Assembly: GCF_004298475.1 (NCBI RefSeq)
Contig: NZ_SCRP01000018.1
Coordinates: forward strand, 1 to 64,000
DNA: 64,000 bases
From: Paraburkholderia sp.
GTDB taxonomy: Bacteria; Pseudomonadota; Gammaproteobacteria; Burkholderiales; Burkholderiaceae
Direction of reading: 5' to 3'
Shown: piece after piece, positions 44,837 to 54,209 of the stretch
How the letters are laid out: every line of letters begins with the position of its first letter
How positions within the stretch are numbered: the stretch's first letter is position 1
Translations under genes and position numbers: made by a program
Notes under the pieces: model-generated
Told to the model about the DNA's origin: nothing
The model's database searches: none
The model's input: only the letters and a program-made list of their open reading frames with translations

Positions 44837-46687
44837 TCAAGCGTTGACGCCGCCGCGCACGTCGAATTCGACTTTCCAGCGCTCGTCCGTGCCGCTCGAT
44901 ACGGCTTCGAGTTCGAGCGTGCCCGCTTCGGTCACGCGCGCGTGCAGCTTCACGGGCACGACTTCGCCGGGCGTGCGGCCTTCGGGCGGCAGCGTGGCCT
45001 GGATTTCCTCGAGTTCCTGCAGTTCGTCGGGCGACCAGTAGTCGAGCATCGTGCCGACCTGATCCTGCCGCCGCACCGACGATCCGAAGAAGCGGAAGTG
45101 CACGGGCTCGCCGACCACGAGGCCGAATTCCTGCGGCGGCAGCGCGGCGTCCGTGCCTTCTTCCATGCCGAAGGGCGCGACGCACAGCGCCGAAACCGGC
45201 GGTTCGAGACCGGGGACGGCGGGCATGGCCGATTCGATTGCGATGTAGTACGCGCGCGCCGTGCCGCCGCGAATGCGCACGCCTTTGCCGCGCTTCACGT
45301 AGCCGTAGTACGCGGCGCCGCGTGCGACCGCGAGATCGAGGTCGGCGCCGCCGAGCAGGCGTGCGGGCGCGGCGCCCTCGGCGGCGAGCCAGCCGTTGAG
45401 CACGCCGAGAATGCGCTCGGTCAGCAGGGCGGACTTGAACACGCCGCCGTTGAACAGCACGGCGGTCGGATGGAGGAAGCTTGCGCCCGGCGCGGCGGAC
45501 ACGCCGCCGGGTTCGGCGAATTCGGCGAGTGCGGCGATCTGCTTGCCGAGGAAGGCCGCGAGGTGACGCGTGATGCCTGCGTCCTGCGCGTACGGCAGGC
45601 CGAGCTGCGTGAGGCCGGCGCGTGCGCGGCTCACGGGCCGCGCTGCCGCGTCGGCCTGCGGGAAGAAGCCTTCGAGAATGGTTTGCGTGAGTTCGTCGCG
45701 GGTCAGCTCGGTGCGGATCGAGCCGCCGATCAGCTTCGAGCCGCGGCTCGGCACGACGAGCGGCACGGCGCTCGCGGCGGGGTCGCTCAGCAGCGTTTCC
45801 TTGGCGGCGCGGCACGCGTAGGTCAGCGCACGCAATTGCCACGGATCGGCCTGCGTGCCCTGCGCTGCGAGCTTGCGCGCGACGACGTGCGCGAGCGCGA
45901 GATCCATGTTGTCGCCGCCCAGCAGAATGTGTTCGCCGACGGCGACGCGATGCAGTTCGAGATTGCCTTCGCGCTCGATGACGGCGATCAGCGAGAGGTC
46001 GGTTGTGCCGCCGCCCACGTCGACGACCAGAATGATGTCGCCCACCTTCACTTCTTTGCGCCACGCGCCGCCGCTCTTCTGGATCCAGCTATAGAGCGCG
46101 GCCTGCGGCTCCTCCAGCAGCGTCATGCGCGCATAGCCGGCCGCCTGCGCGGCCTCGGCGGTCAGTTCACGCGCGGCGGGATCGAACGAGGCCGGAATCG
46201 TGACGGTGATGTCCTGGTCGCCGAACGGCGCGTCGGGATGCGCGTGGTCCCACGCTTCGCGCAAATGCGTGAGGTAGCGCACCGAGCTTTCGAGCGGCGA
46301 AACGCGCGCGACTTCGGGCGGCGCATCGCTCGGCAGGATGGCCGCGCGACGGTCCACGCCGGGATGGCAGAGCCAGCTCTTCGCGCTCGACACGAGGCGG
46401 ATCGGCGTGCCCGCACCGCGGCTGCGCGCGAGTTCGCCCACGGCATAGTCGCGGCTCGCGGTCCACGGCAGGCTCAGGTCGCCGGGCGTGAGTTCGCCCG
46501 GATGCGGCAGATAGAGAAACGACGGCAGCAGATCCGGCGATTCGAGCGTGCCGGGCGCGGTGAGCTGCGCGACCGGCAGCACGCCCTGGCTGGCCTTGTC
46601 GCCGTCGCTCGCGGCAAGATCGACGTAGGACAGCGCGCAGTGCGTCGTGCCGAGATCGATACCGATGGAATAGCGCGGCTCGCTCAT
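44837..46687 (-). CDS. Hsp70-family protein, short paralogue
   Basis: A 616-residue Hsp70 relative. The ATPase domain has YSIGIDLGTTHCALSYV at the start, VVDVGGGTTDLSLI near 225, GGDNMDLALAHVVARKL near 262, and VLFNGGVFKSALLTER near 415. Like its neighbour, it has the unusual RLVSSAKSWLCHPGVDRR loop (about 98-115), not seen in DnaK. The C-terminal part is beta-rich without the DnaK alpha-helical lid or EEVD end. It overlaps the DUF2760 stop by 4 bases (ATGA) and precedes the longer paralogue by 5, so the three proteins likely act together. Confidence 0.9.
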   Translation of the reverse strand: MSEPRYSIGIDLGTTHCALSYVDLAASDGDKASQGVLPVAQLTAPGTLESPDLLPSFLYLPHPGELTPGDLSLPWTASRDYAVGELARSRGAGTPIRLVSSAKSWLCHPGVDRRAAILPSDAPPEVARVSPLESSVRYLTHLREAWDHAHPDAPFGDQDITVTIPASFDPAARELTAEAAQAAGYARMTLLEEPQAALYSWIQKSGGAWRKEVKVGDIILVVDVGGGTTDLSLIAVIEREGNLELHRVAVGEHILLGGDNMDLALAHVVARKLAAQGTQADPWQLRALTYACRAAKETLLSDPAASAVPLVVPSRGSKLIGGSIRTELTRDELTQTILEGFFPQADAAARPVSRARAGLTQLGLPYAQDAGITRHLAAFLGKQIAALAEFAEPGGVSAAPGASFLHPTAVLFNGGVFKSALLTERILGVLNGWLAAEGAAPARLLGGADLDLAVARGAAYYGYVKRGKGVRIRGGTARAYYIAIESAMPAVPGLEPPVSALCVAPFGMEEGTDAALPPQEFGLVVGEPVHFRFFGSSVRRQDQVGTMLDYWSPDELQELEEIQATLPPEGRTPGEVVPVKLHARVTEAGTLELEAVSSGTDERWKVEFDVRGGVNA

Positions 46688-47295
46688 AGCTCCACCTCGG
46701 CCGGGGCGATCACGGTCACGTCGTGGGTCTTGACGAGCTTCGGCAGGCGGACGTCGGCGACGCGCCAGCCGCGGTGCGCGATGCTGCCGTTAAACGGCGC
46801 CTTGCCGACGACGTTGCCGGTGAGGCGGACCGCGCTGGCGTCGAAGCCTTCCGCGAGCGTGATGCGGCTGCCTTCGGCTTCGTTGCGCACGGGCTCGATC
46901 GTGAAGTGCTCGCGCAGCGTCGTGCGGCAACCTTCGTGAACGAGGCGGGCCGCAGCGCCGATATCGGCATCGGAATAGCCCGCGATGTTTTCTTCGACGA
47001 AATCGATGAAGCGTGCGTTGCGCTGGAGCAGGCCCAGCAGTTGAAGGGCCGAATCGGGGCTCGCTGCCTCGATGGCGGGCGCGGGCTGCACGGGGACGGG
47101 CGCGGGTTGCACGGCGGCGGGTGTGGATTGCACGGCAACTGGCGCAGCAACGGGCGCTGCGGCAGGTTCGGGCAGCGGTGCGCCTTCGCGCAGGCGGCGG
47201 ACATTGGCGGCGAGGTTGCTGTCGCCGAGAATGGCGAAAAACGAGCCGACGGCGACGGAAAACCGGCCGATGAACGAGAGATTCGATTCGGTCAT
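46684..47295 (-). CDS. DUF2760 domain protein
   Basis: A 203-residue protein. A short helical N-terminus (SFIGRFSVAVGSFFAILGD) and a Pro/Ala/Val/Gln linker (about 45-80, repeated QPAPVPVQPAP) precede the DUF2760 domain (ALQLLGLLQRNARFIDFVEENIAGYSDADIGAAARLVHEGCR to the C-terminus). ATG at 47295 follows AGGAG. It is first in the operon with both Hsp70 paralogues. The context suggests it is an adaptor, cochaperone or substrate; no activity is known to me. Confidence 0.88.
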   Translation of the reverse strand: MTESNLSFIGRFSVAVGSFFAILGDSNLAANVRRLREGAPLPEPAAAPVAAPVAVQSTPAAVQPAPVPVQPAPAIEAASPDSALQLLGLLQRNARFIDFVEENIAGYSDADIGAAARLVHEGCRTTLREHFTIEPVRNEAEGSRITLAEGFDASAVRLTGNVVGKAPFNGSIAHRGWRVADVRLPKLVKTHDVTVIAPAEVEL

Positions 47296-47668
47296 GAAAA
47301 ACTGCTCCTGGAGGCTCGCCTGAACGGCGAGCAGGCCGGCCGGGGCTCGATGCGAGCCATGCAGGCGGCGGCCAGCGTGGAAAATCCGGGCCCGTTGAGG
47401 GCTCAAAACCGCTATTTTGCCTTGTTGTCGCCGCAAGCCGGACAAAATCCGGCCGCGATGCCGGGCGACGGCACTTTTGCACGCGTGCCGCCGTTGGCCA
47501 TTTCCATGTGATTTGCGCGCCTGGCGACGATTTGGCGACCGCGTTGTTGACGCCTGGTTGATGACGCGCTTTTGTCGATTCCAGCCGACGCGCAGGCGTT
47601 GTCTTGCCACAGTCGGGCGAAGCCGCCTGGCGGACTCCGGGTCGCCGGATATATAACGGAGTGCGAAT
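47296..47668. other. Intergenic between HiPIP terminator and DUF2760
   Basis: About 370 bases with no supported gene; the promoter of the DUF2760-Hsp70 operon should lie here. I found no heat-shock (RpoH) promoter by eye. Confidence 0.4.
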
Positions 47669-47709
47669 CAAAATGGCGCGCAGGCTGCGGTGAACGCAGC
47701 CTGCGCGCC
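47669..47709 (-). terminator. Intrinsic terminator of the HiPIP gene
   Basis: A 15-bp perfect stem GGCGCGCAGGCTGCG/CGCAGCCTGCGCGCC (47675-47709) with a 5-base loop, followed leftward by ATTTTG. It lies 49 bases after the HiPIP stop. Confidence 0.85.
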
Positions 47710-47758
47710 TGCTTCGAAGATCTCCGGGAAAGCGTTGTGTCGAACGCCGTTGCCGGCG

Positions 47759-48070
47759 TTACGCCTTCTTCACATACGCATTGCACCAGCCGGTGCTGTC
47801 GACGAGCTTGCCGCCGAAGATCGGGCATGGCCCGCTCGCTGCACCCGCCTTACCCTGAAACAACTGGCAGTTCGAGCACGACTGGCCGGCCTGAAACTTG
47901 GGGAACTTTGCCTTATCCACCTGCGCGGCATGGGTCCGGTAGCCCATCGCCTGGGCCTGGGGATCGCTCTCGGAGAGCGCCGGGGCGTCGGCGCGCGCCT
48001 CCTCGGTGAGGATCGACGACGAAGCGAGCGTGGCGGCGATAGCAATGAACTTACGACGTGAGCATGGCAT
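47759..48070 (-). CDS. High-potential iron-sulfur protein (HiPIP)
   Basis: A 103-residue periplasmic electron carrier. A twin-arginine signal (SRRKFIAIAATLASSS) is followed by the mature HiPIP: VDKAKFPKFQAGQSCSNCQLFQ, then CPIFGGKLVDSTGWCNAY. The four Cys ligands of the [4Fe-4S] cluster are present. Tat export fits a cofactor-loaded protein. ATG at 48070 has GAGGGAG. It appears monocistronic, and its redox partners are not in the window. Confidence 0.92.
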   Translation of the reverse strand: MPCSRRKFIAIAATLASSSILTEEARADAPALSESDPQAQAMGYRTHAAQVDKAKFPKFQAGQSCSNCQLFQGKAGAASGPCPIFGGKLVDSTGWCNAYVKKA

Positions 48071-48283
48071 CACAAGACTCCCTCTAATGGAGCGCGCCTT
48101 GGGGAAAGGATCGCGCGAGTTGGTGTTTGGGTCGAATGTTGCAGTGACGAGCCTAAAACTTGCCGTGGGCTGCCGCAAGAAATTTTGCAATGTTTTCGAA
48201 TTGGCCGGCGCGCAACTGCACGCCGCCGCACCTTGCCGCACTCCACTGCACCTCGCCGCACGCCGTTTCAACTGCTGGCAACG

Positions 48284-49681
48284 TCACTCGTCCATCATGC
48301 GGGCCTTGACCTTCTTGCCCTTCACCTTGCCTGCATTGAGCTTGCGTAAAGCGTCGTGGGCGATGCTGCGCTCGACGGCCACATAGGTCGAAAAGTCGGT
48401 CACGTTGATTTTGCCGATCTGCTCGCCCTTGAAACCCGCTTCGCCGGTCAGCGCGCCCAGCACGTCGCCGGGGCGGATCTTCTCCTTGCGGCCACCCAGA
48501 ATCTGCAGTGTTTCCATCGGCGGCAGCAAGGGTGCGTTGCTCGCGGGCTTGAGCGAGGCGAGCGGTTGCCATTCGACTTCGCGCTTGAGGGCCGCTTCGA
48601 TGCCGCCCACACGGCCCATTTCGTCCATGCTCGCGAGGCTCAGCGCCCAGCCGTCCTGATCGGCGCGGCCCGTGCGGCCGATGCGGTGCACGTAGGTTTC
48701 GGGGTCGGGCGTCACGTCCACGTTGATGACCGCTTCGAGCTGCGCGATGTCGAGGCCGCGCGCGGCGACGTCGGTGGCGACGAGCACCGAGCAACTGCGG
48801 TTGGCAAACTGGATCAGCACCTGGTCGCGCTCGCGCTGGTCGAGTTCGCCGTGCAGCGCGAGCGCATGAAAGCCCTGTGCGCGCAGCACGTCGAGCAGAT
48901 CGCGGCACTGCTGTTTGGTATTGCAGAAGGCGAGCGTGCTGACCGGGCGATAGTGATTCAGCAGCATGCCGACCGCGTGCAGGCGTTCGTCTTCGGCGAC
49001 TTCGTAGAAGCGCTGGCGAATCTTGCTGTCGTCGTGATGTTCTTCGAACCGGAGCTCCTTGGGATTGCGAAGGAAGCGCTGGCTCAATTTCGTAATGCCT
49101 TCGGGCAAGGTCGCCGAAAAGAGCAGCGTTTGACGCTCTTTCGGACATTGGCTCACCACCTTGGCGATGTCGTCGAAGAACCCCATGTCGAGCATGCGGT
49201 CGGCTTCGTCGAGCACGAGGGTGTTCAGCGCGTCGAGCGCGAGGCTTGCGCGCTCCAGGTGGTCCATGATGCGCCCGGGCGTGCCGACGACGATGTGCGC
49301 GCCGTGTTCGAGGCTCGCCGTCTGGGGCCGCATGGGCGTGCCGCCGCACAGCGTGAGGACCTTGATGTTTTCCTCGGCGCGCGCGAGGCGGCGGATTTCC
49401 TGCGTGACCTGGTCGGCCAGCTCGCGCGTGGGGCAGAGGATCATGGCCTGCACAACGAGACGGCGCACGTCGAGCCGCGCGAGCAGTGCGAGCGAAAACG
49501 CCGCCGTTTTGCCGCTGCCGGTTTTCGACTGTGCAATCAGATCGTGCCCGGCCAGCGTGACAGGCAGGCTTTCGGCCTGGATGGGTGTCATGTCGACATA
49601 GCCGAGGCGCGTGAGGTTCTCGATCATGGCAGGCGCAAGCGGGAGCGCGCTGAAGGGCGTGGCAGTGGTTGGATTCGTCAT
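48284..49681 (-). CDS. dbpA: ATP-dependent RNA helicase DbpA
   Basis: A 465-residue DEAD-box helicase. Q-motif (FSALPLAPAMIENLTRLGYVDMTPIQ), Walker A AQSKTGSGKT, PTRELADQV, VLDEADRM, SAT, and HRIGRTGR are all present. The C-terminal RRM-like domain (KIRPGDVLGALTGEAGFKGEQIGKI...YVAVERSIAHDALRKL) is the DbpA-specific RNA-binding domain that targets helix 92 of 23S rRNA in ribosome assembly. ATG at 49681 was chosen; the ORF extends 98 codons more without homology. Confidence 0.94.
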   Translation of the reverse strand: MTNPTTATPFSALPLAPAMIENLTRLGYVDMTPIQAESLPVTLAGHDLIAQSKTGSGKTAAFSLALLARLDVRRLVVQAMILCPTRELADQVTQEIRRLARAEENIKVLTLCGGTPMRPQTASLEHGAHIVVGTPGRIMDHLERASLALDALNTLVLDEADRMLDMGFFDDIAKVVSQCPKERQTLLFSATLPEGITKLSQRFLRNPKELRFEEHHDDSKIRQRFYEVAEDERLHAVGMLLNHYRPVSTLAFCNTKQQCRDLLDVLRAQGFHALALHGELDQRERDQVLIQFANRSCSVLVATDVAARGLDIAQLEAVINVDVTPDPETYVHRIGRTGRADQDGWALSLASMDEMGRVGGIEAALKREVEWQPLASLKPASNAPLLPPMETLQILGGRKEKIRPGDVLGALTGEAGFKGEQIGKINVTDFSTYVAVERSIAHDALRKLNAGKVKGKKVKARMMDE

Positions 49682-49931
49682 ACGGGTCTCGCGCCAGATG
49701 GCTGGAGGCAACCCGGCTTGTCGGCCGGTGTCGCGTCGGGGAGAAAGGTGGATCGGGCGGCGAAGGAAGATCGCGCGTGCCGCGATTCTAGCGGAAGCGC
49801 GCGCCTGCCCGCCGAAGCGTGCATGAAGGGGGGCGCGGCTTTGACGGCGCATACGTGCGACGTCGACGCAAATACCGGCGGCCGTTGCGGCCTCCTGGTG
49901 CTGCGAGACGGCTTCGCGAACCGATGGCACA

Positions 49932-51062
49932 ATGGGTGCGTCCTCCACCTTCCTGGCTCCGGCACAAAAAAACATGCGCGAAGGCGACGTATCGAGCGTG
50001 GCAGCGAAGCAGATGGCCGGAAAGGGGGCGCGTTTTGTGGAACGCGTTTATCGCCTGCGTATCGCGGGTCTTGGGCTGGGTTTTTTCTGCGTCGCATCGG
50101 TGCTGGCCCAGCAGGAACGCGGCTTCGTGCTGTGGGCGCTGCTGGGTTTTCACGGTTTCCTGTGGCCGCACGTGGCGCGCCGCGCCGCGCTTGCCTGCAA
50201 CGTGCCGTATCGCGGCGAGCGCGCAAACCTCATGATCGATGCGGTGTTCGGCGGCTTCTGGGTCGCCGCGATGCGTTTTAACGTATTGCCGTGCGTGCTG
50301 ATTCTCACGATGCTCAGCATGGACAACATTGCGGCGGGCGGCCCGGGCTTTTTCGCGCGCGGCATCCTCGGGCATCTGGCCGGTCTCGCCGCAGGGCTGC
50401 TCATACTCGGCTTCGCGTTCGAGCCAGTGTCGCGCATGCCGACCATCCTCGCCTGCCTGCCGTTTCTCGTCGTTTATCCCATCGCACTCGGCTGGTCGAC
50501 TTATCGCACTTCCCGCAAGCTTGCCGAGCAGGCCCATGCGCTCGACCGCCTGAGCCGTACCGACGGCCTCACCGGACTCCTCAATCGCCGCAGCTGGGAG
50601 GGCGTTCTGGCGGGCGAATTCGCGCGCAGCCGCGCGAGCCGCTATGCGTCGTCGCTGCTGCTCGTCGATCTCGATCACTTCAAGCGCGTGAACGACACGC
50701 ACGGCCATCCGGCGGGCGATGTCGTATTGCAGACTTTCGCCACCACGTTGCGCGCGCACTTTCGCGAGTGCGACCAGATCGGCCGTTACGGCGGCGAAGA
50801 GTTCGGCGTGGTGCTGCCGGGCGCGACGCTGACCGAGGCGCGCGCGCGTGCCGAACAGCTCGTGGCGACGGTGCGCGAGCTGGCGTCGCGGGCGGACGCC
50901 GGATGTCCGTGCACGATCAGCGTTGGCGTGGCGCAGTGCGACCTCGTCATGCACGATCACATCGCGTGGCTGCAGAAGGCCGATGCGAGTCTCTATGACG
51001 CGAAACTCGGCGGGCGTGATCGCGTGGTGGTTGCCGAGGTGATGACCGCGGACGCCGACTGA
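49932..51062 (+). CDS. MASE2-GGDEF diguanylate cyclase
   Basis: A 376-residue inner-membrane protein. A MASE2 membrane domain with about six helices (AdrA/DgcC-type) covers residues 40-180. The GGDEF domain (about 200-370) has TDGLTGLLNRRSW, DLDHFKRVNDTHGH and the active-site GGEEF. An RECD motif five residues before GGEEF is an intact inhibitory I-site, so c-di-GMP probably feeds back. Starts at 49932 or 49974 (MREGD) are both possible. Convergent with a SDR-type gene. Confidence 0.92.
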   Translation: MGASSTFLAPAQKNMREGDVSSVAAKQMAGKGARFVERVYRLRIAGLGLGFFCVASVLAQQERGFVLWALLGFHGFLWPHVARRAALACNVPYRGERANLMIDAVFGGFWVAAMRFNVLPCVLILTMLSMDNIAAGGPGFFARGILGHLAGLAAGLLILGFAFEPVSRMPTILACLPFLVVYPIALGWSTYRTSRKLAEQAHALDRLSRTDGLTGLLNRRSWEGVLAGEFARSRASRYASSLLLVDLDHFKRVNDTHGHPAGDVVLQTFATTLRAHFRECDQIGRYGGEEFGVVLPGATLTEARARAEQLVATVRELASRADAGCPCTISVGVAQCDLVMHDHIAWLQKADASLYDAKLGGRDRVVVAEVMTADAD

Positions 51063-51161
51063 GCGCGCTACACAGTCACTGCGGCCTCTGTGGTGTCGGC
51101 GGCTGCGTGCGCCGCAGCGGGTCGCCTGGCCGGCCGATTGCCGCGCCGGCGGCTATTTCAG

Positions 51162-52175
51162 CTAAAGCGCGAGGGCGGCGCGCGCGGGCGATCCGAGGCA
51201 GCCGATTCCAGCCAGGGTCGCTTCGACAGCCGCGTCGAGCGGAGTGTGCGGCTCGCTGCCGAGTGTTGCGACGAGCCGCGCGTTATCGAGCCGGAGCGGC
51301 TCGCGCCACAGGTAGCGCATTTCGAGCAGCTCGCGCAGCGTCGTCACGAAGGGCGCGGCGGCGTACACGAGCGGCCACGGGAAGCGGCGCTGCGTCGCCT
51401 TCAGGCCGTGGCGCTCCGCGACGCGGATAATCGCTGCGGCCATCTGTGTGCCGTCGGCATCCCAATGACCACCAAAGTGGAACAGCGCGAAGGGCGGCAG
51501 CGTTGCACGCCGCCCGATCAATTCGACCATCGTCCGCGCGACGTCCGGCAAATACGCCCACTGATGCCCGACACCGGGCCGGCCCGGCATGCTGACTTTG
51601 CGCACCGGCTTGCCCGCCTCTACGAGTCCCTGCGAGAACCAGCTATTGCCCGTCACCCGCGCGCCGAAGAAATCGCCTGCGCGCACAACGATCGTTCGCA
51701 CGCCGCGCGCGGTGGCGGCCTGCAAGCGCCGCTCCATCTCGACGCGAATCGCGCCCTTGCGCGTGCGGGGCTGCTGCGGTGCGTCTTCACGCAGTAACGG
51801 AAACGCGTCCGGTCCGTAGTTGTAGACGGTGCCGGGCAGCACGATGGTTGCGCCCGCTCCTGCGGCTGCCGCGATCGTGTTGTCGAGCATGGGCAGCACG
51901 AGTTCCGCCCAGCGGCGGTAGCCGGGCGGGTTCACGGCGTGGATGATTACTGCGCACCCGCGCGCGGCACGCACGACCGCTTCGCGGTCCATGGCGTCGC
52001 CCTCGCACCATTCGATGCCGTCGCCTGTCGTGGCCGCATTCGCGGGACGCCGATGCAAAGCGCGCACGCGCCACCCCGCTTCGCGCAGCTGGCGGGCGAC
52101 TTCGCCGCCGATGCCGCCTGTTGCGCCGAGTATCAGCGCTTGCTTGTCGGTCATAGGAAAGGAAGTGCGGGCCAT
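51162..52175 (-). CDS. NAD(P)-dependent epimerase/dehydratase-like SDR protein
   Basis: A 337-residue extended-type short-chain dehydrogenase: nucleotide-binding ALILGATGGIGGEVARQL near residue 12, then NNP/atypical catalytic region (VNPPGYRRWAELVLPM, LPGTVYNYGPD) and a C-terminal substrate domain. The usual YxxxK is atypical, so activity is uncertain. The start at 52175 has GGAGAATCC; an alternative is 52154 (MTDKQ). It is divergent from a LysR gene, 167 bases away, so that regulator may control it. Confidence 0.82.
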   Translation of the reverse strand: MARTSFPMTDKQALILGATGGIGGEVARQLREAGWRVRALHRRPANAATTGDGIEWCEGDAMDREAVVRAARGCAVIIHAVNPPGYRRWAELVLPMLDNTIAAAAGAGATIVLPGTVYNYGPDAFPLLREDAPQQPRTRKGAIRVEMERRLQAATARGVRTIVVRAGDFFGARVTGNSWFSQGLVEAGKPVRKVSMPGRPGVGHQWAYLPDVARTMVELIGRRATLPPFALFHFGGHWDADGTQMAAAIIRVAERHGLKATQRRFPWPLVYAAAPFVTTLRELLEMRYLWREPLRLDNARLVATLGSEPHTPLDAAVEATLAGIGCLGSPARAALAL

Positions 52176-52341
52176 ACGGATTCTCCGGTTCGAACATTGC
52201 GACGGATTCATTCTGCGCGGGTGCGGGCCAGGAGAAAATTGGCTAATTTGCTCGACCGGCTATACATTTTTGTATGACTTCGAACCTCAACGTGCGCGCA
52301 GGCACGGGCGGGGACGATGGGGACTTCGGGAAAGGGATGTC

Positions 52342-53238
52342 ATGAGCGACAGGGAACCGAACTGGGAGTGGTACCGGAGCTTTCTGCATGTTCTGCAGAC
52401 AGGTTCGCTTTCGGCGGCCGGGCGCACGCTGGGCCTGACGCAGCCTACAGTCGGCCGGCACATCGACAGCCTCGAGGCCGCGCTGGAGCTGAAGCTTTTT
52501 ACCCGCTCGTTCGACGGCTACGCGCCGACCGACGCGGCTCATGAGTTGAGGCCATACGCTGTCGGTCTTGCCACGACCGCTGCCGCATTGCGCCGGGTGG
52601 CCAGCAGTCACGGATCGGGGGTTCGGGGTACGGTGCGGCTGACCGCGAGCGAGGTGATCGGCGTCGAGGTTCTGCCTCCGATCCTGGCGGCGCTGCACGA
52701 CACCTACCCGGAATTGATCATCGAACTGGTGCTGTCGAGTCGGGCGGACGATCTGGTGCGGCGTGAAGCGGATATTGCCGTGCGCATGTTCCGGCCCGTG
52801 CAGGAGGCGCTGGTGGCGCGACGCATTGGCGGAATCGAGGTGGGTTTGCACGCGCACGAACGCTATCTGGCACTGCACGGCGTGCCGAAGTCGATGAGCG
52901 ATCTGTCTCGCCACGCAGTGATCGGATTCGATCAGGAAACGGAATTTATCCGGTCGGCACAGGAAAAATTAAAGACGTTCACACGCGACCGTTTCGCATT
53001 TCGGGCCGATAGCGACCTCGCGCAACTGGGCGCGATACGCGCCGGATTCGGTATCGGCGCATGTCAGTCGCCGCTGGCGGCGCGAGACGAGCGGCTCGTG
53101 CGGGTTCTGCAGGACGAATTCTCACTGACGATGGATACGTGGATCGCCATGCACGAAGACTTGCGCGGCAGCGCTCGCTGCGCCGTGACATTCGCCGCGC
53201 TTGTCTCGGGTCTGAACGCGTATCTGTCCGGCGCATAG
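52342..53238 (+). CDS. LysR-family transcriptional regulator
   Basis: A 298-residue LysR-type regulator. The N-terminal winged HTH (WYRSFLHVLQTGSLSAAGRTLGLTQPTVGRHIDSLEAALELKLFTR) is followed by the substrate-binding domain (GTVRLTASEVIGVEVLPPILAAL, ELVLSSRADDLVRREADIAVRMF). ATG at 52342 has AAAGGGATG. Divergent to the SDR gene, a common LysR layout; probable target. No ligand can be predicted. Confidence 0.9.
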   Translation: MSDREPNWEWYRSFLHVLQTGSLSAAGRTLGLTQPTVGRHIDSLEAALELKLFTRSFDGYAPTDAAHELRPYAVGLATTAAALRRVASSHGSGVRGTVRLTASEVIGVEVLPPILAALHDTYPELIIELVLSSRADDLVRREADIAVRMFRPVQEALVARRIGGIEVGLHAHERYLALHGVPKSMSDLSRHAVIGFDQETEFIRSAQEKLKTFTRDRFAFRADSDLAQLGAIRAGFGIGACQSPLAARDERLVRVLQDEFSLTMDTWIAMHEDLRGSARCAVTFAALVSGLNAYLSGA

Positions 53239-53524
53239 AGAGAGCGTACGTGTTGCTTGCGCCCGCACGGGATCGACTGCGAGATCGCCACGCTTGCGCC
53301 ACCAGCGGCGCAACGACGCAGAAAGGCTGCGAAGCCCGGTGGGCGGCGCGTTGGCTCGTGTGTCGGGGCCGTCGCGACGCGCATCGCCGCGGCGCAGTGT
53401 GTCTTGTTTGATGCAGGTCAACGCGGCCCGCGCGGGTAGTTCGATGATGAGCATGTCGAATCACCGGATTGCGCGAGATTCGCCCATTCTGGAATGTGCA
53501 ACAAGGCCGGAAAGGAGGTAAACG

Positions 53525-53992
53525 ATGTATCAGAAGATCCTGGTGGCAGTGGACGGCAGTGACACATCGAAGCATGCGCTGGCAGAGGCGCTGCGTGTCG
53601 CGCGCCTCACCGGCGGCAGCATCCGCGTGTCGATTGTCATCGATGTCGTGGCGCCCTTTGGGTTCGGCATGACGTATGTGCCCGCGGAGCTGATCTCGGG
53701 GTTTCGCGAAGACGCCCTGAAGCGTCTCGAAGCGGCGCGTTCGCAAGTCGAGGCGGCGGGTGTTCCGTGCGATACGGAACTGCTCGAGTTGCACGAACTC
53801 GCCGACGATATCGCAGGTTGCCTCGTGCGCGACGCCGAGCGTTATGGTGCGGATCTGGCGGTGCTGGGCACGCATGGCCGCCGCGGCGTGCGGCGTGCCG
53901 TGGTCGGCAGCGTGGCCGAGAGTTTCGTGCGACAGGCGAGTTGTCCCGTGCTGCTGGTGCGCGGCGCGGAGCCGGAGGCTGAGCCCGACTAG
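53525..53992 (+). CDS. Universal stress protein UspA family
   Basis: A 155-residue Usp domain: MYQKILVAVDGSDTSKHALAEAL at the start and the ATP-binding motif GTHGRRGVRRAVVGSVAESFVRQASCPVLLV at the end (G-x2-G-x9-G-S pattern). Strong AAAGGAGG site. ATP-binding Usps are associated with stress and anaerobic survival in this group. Monocistronic. Confidence 0.92.
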   Translation: MYQKILVAVDGSDTSKHALAEALRVARLTGGSIRVSIVIDVVAPFGFGMTYVPAELISGFREDALKRLEAARSQVEAAGVPCDTELLELHELADDIAGCLVRDAERYGADLAVLGTHGRRGVRRAVVGSVAESFVRQASCPVLLVRGAEPEAEPD

Positions 53993-54209
53993 GCTTTTCA
54001 TCAACAGCACAGAGCCTGTGAAGGACAGGCGAACTGGCGTTGAGCGGATTGCGCCCGGATAACGCGGGCGACTGAATTGCCGCGCAGCGTGCGTGCACGC
54101 ATGCAATAGGCTTCGAGCGCACGCTACGCGGGGTCCGGTTCGCCCGGGGCATCTGCGGTCCCCGCGCGCGTCTTGCGGTTCGCCCACGCTCTCCCAGGCG
54201 TCCCCGCGC

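Noticed and set aside
44832..46064. Upstream extension of the 954-residue Hsp70 frame
   Set aside because: The extension overlaps the first Hsp70 gene in another frame and is Arg-rich shadow; the start at 44831 fits the Hsp70 N-terminus.
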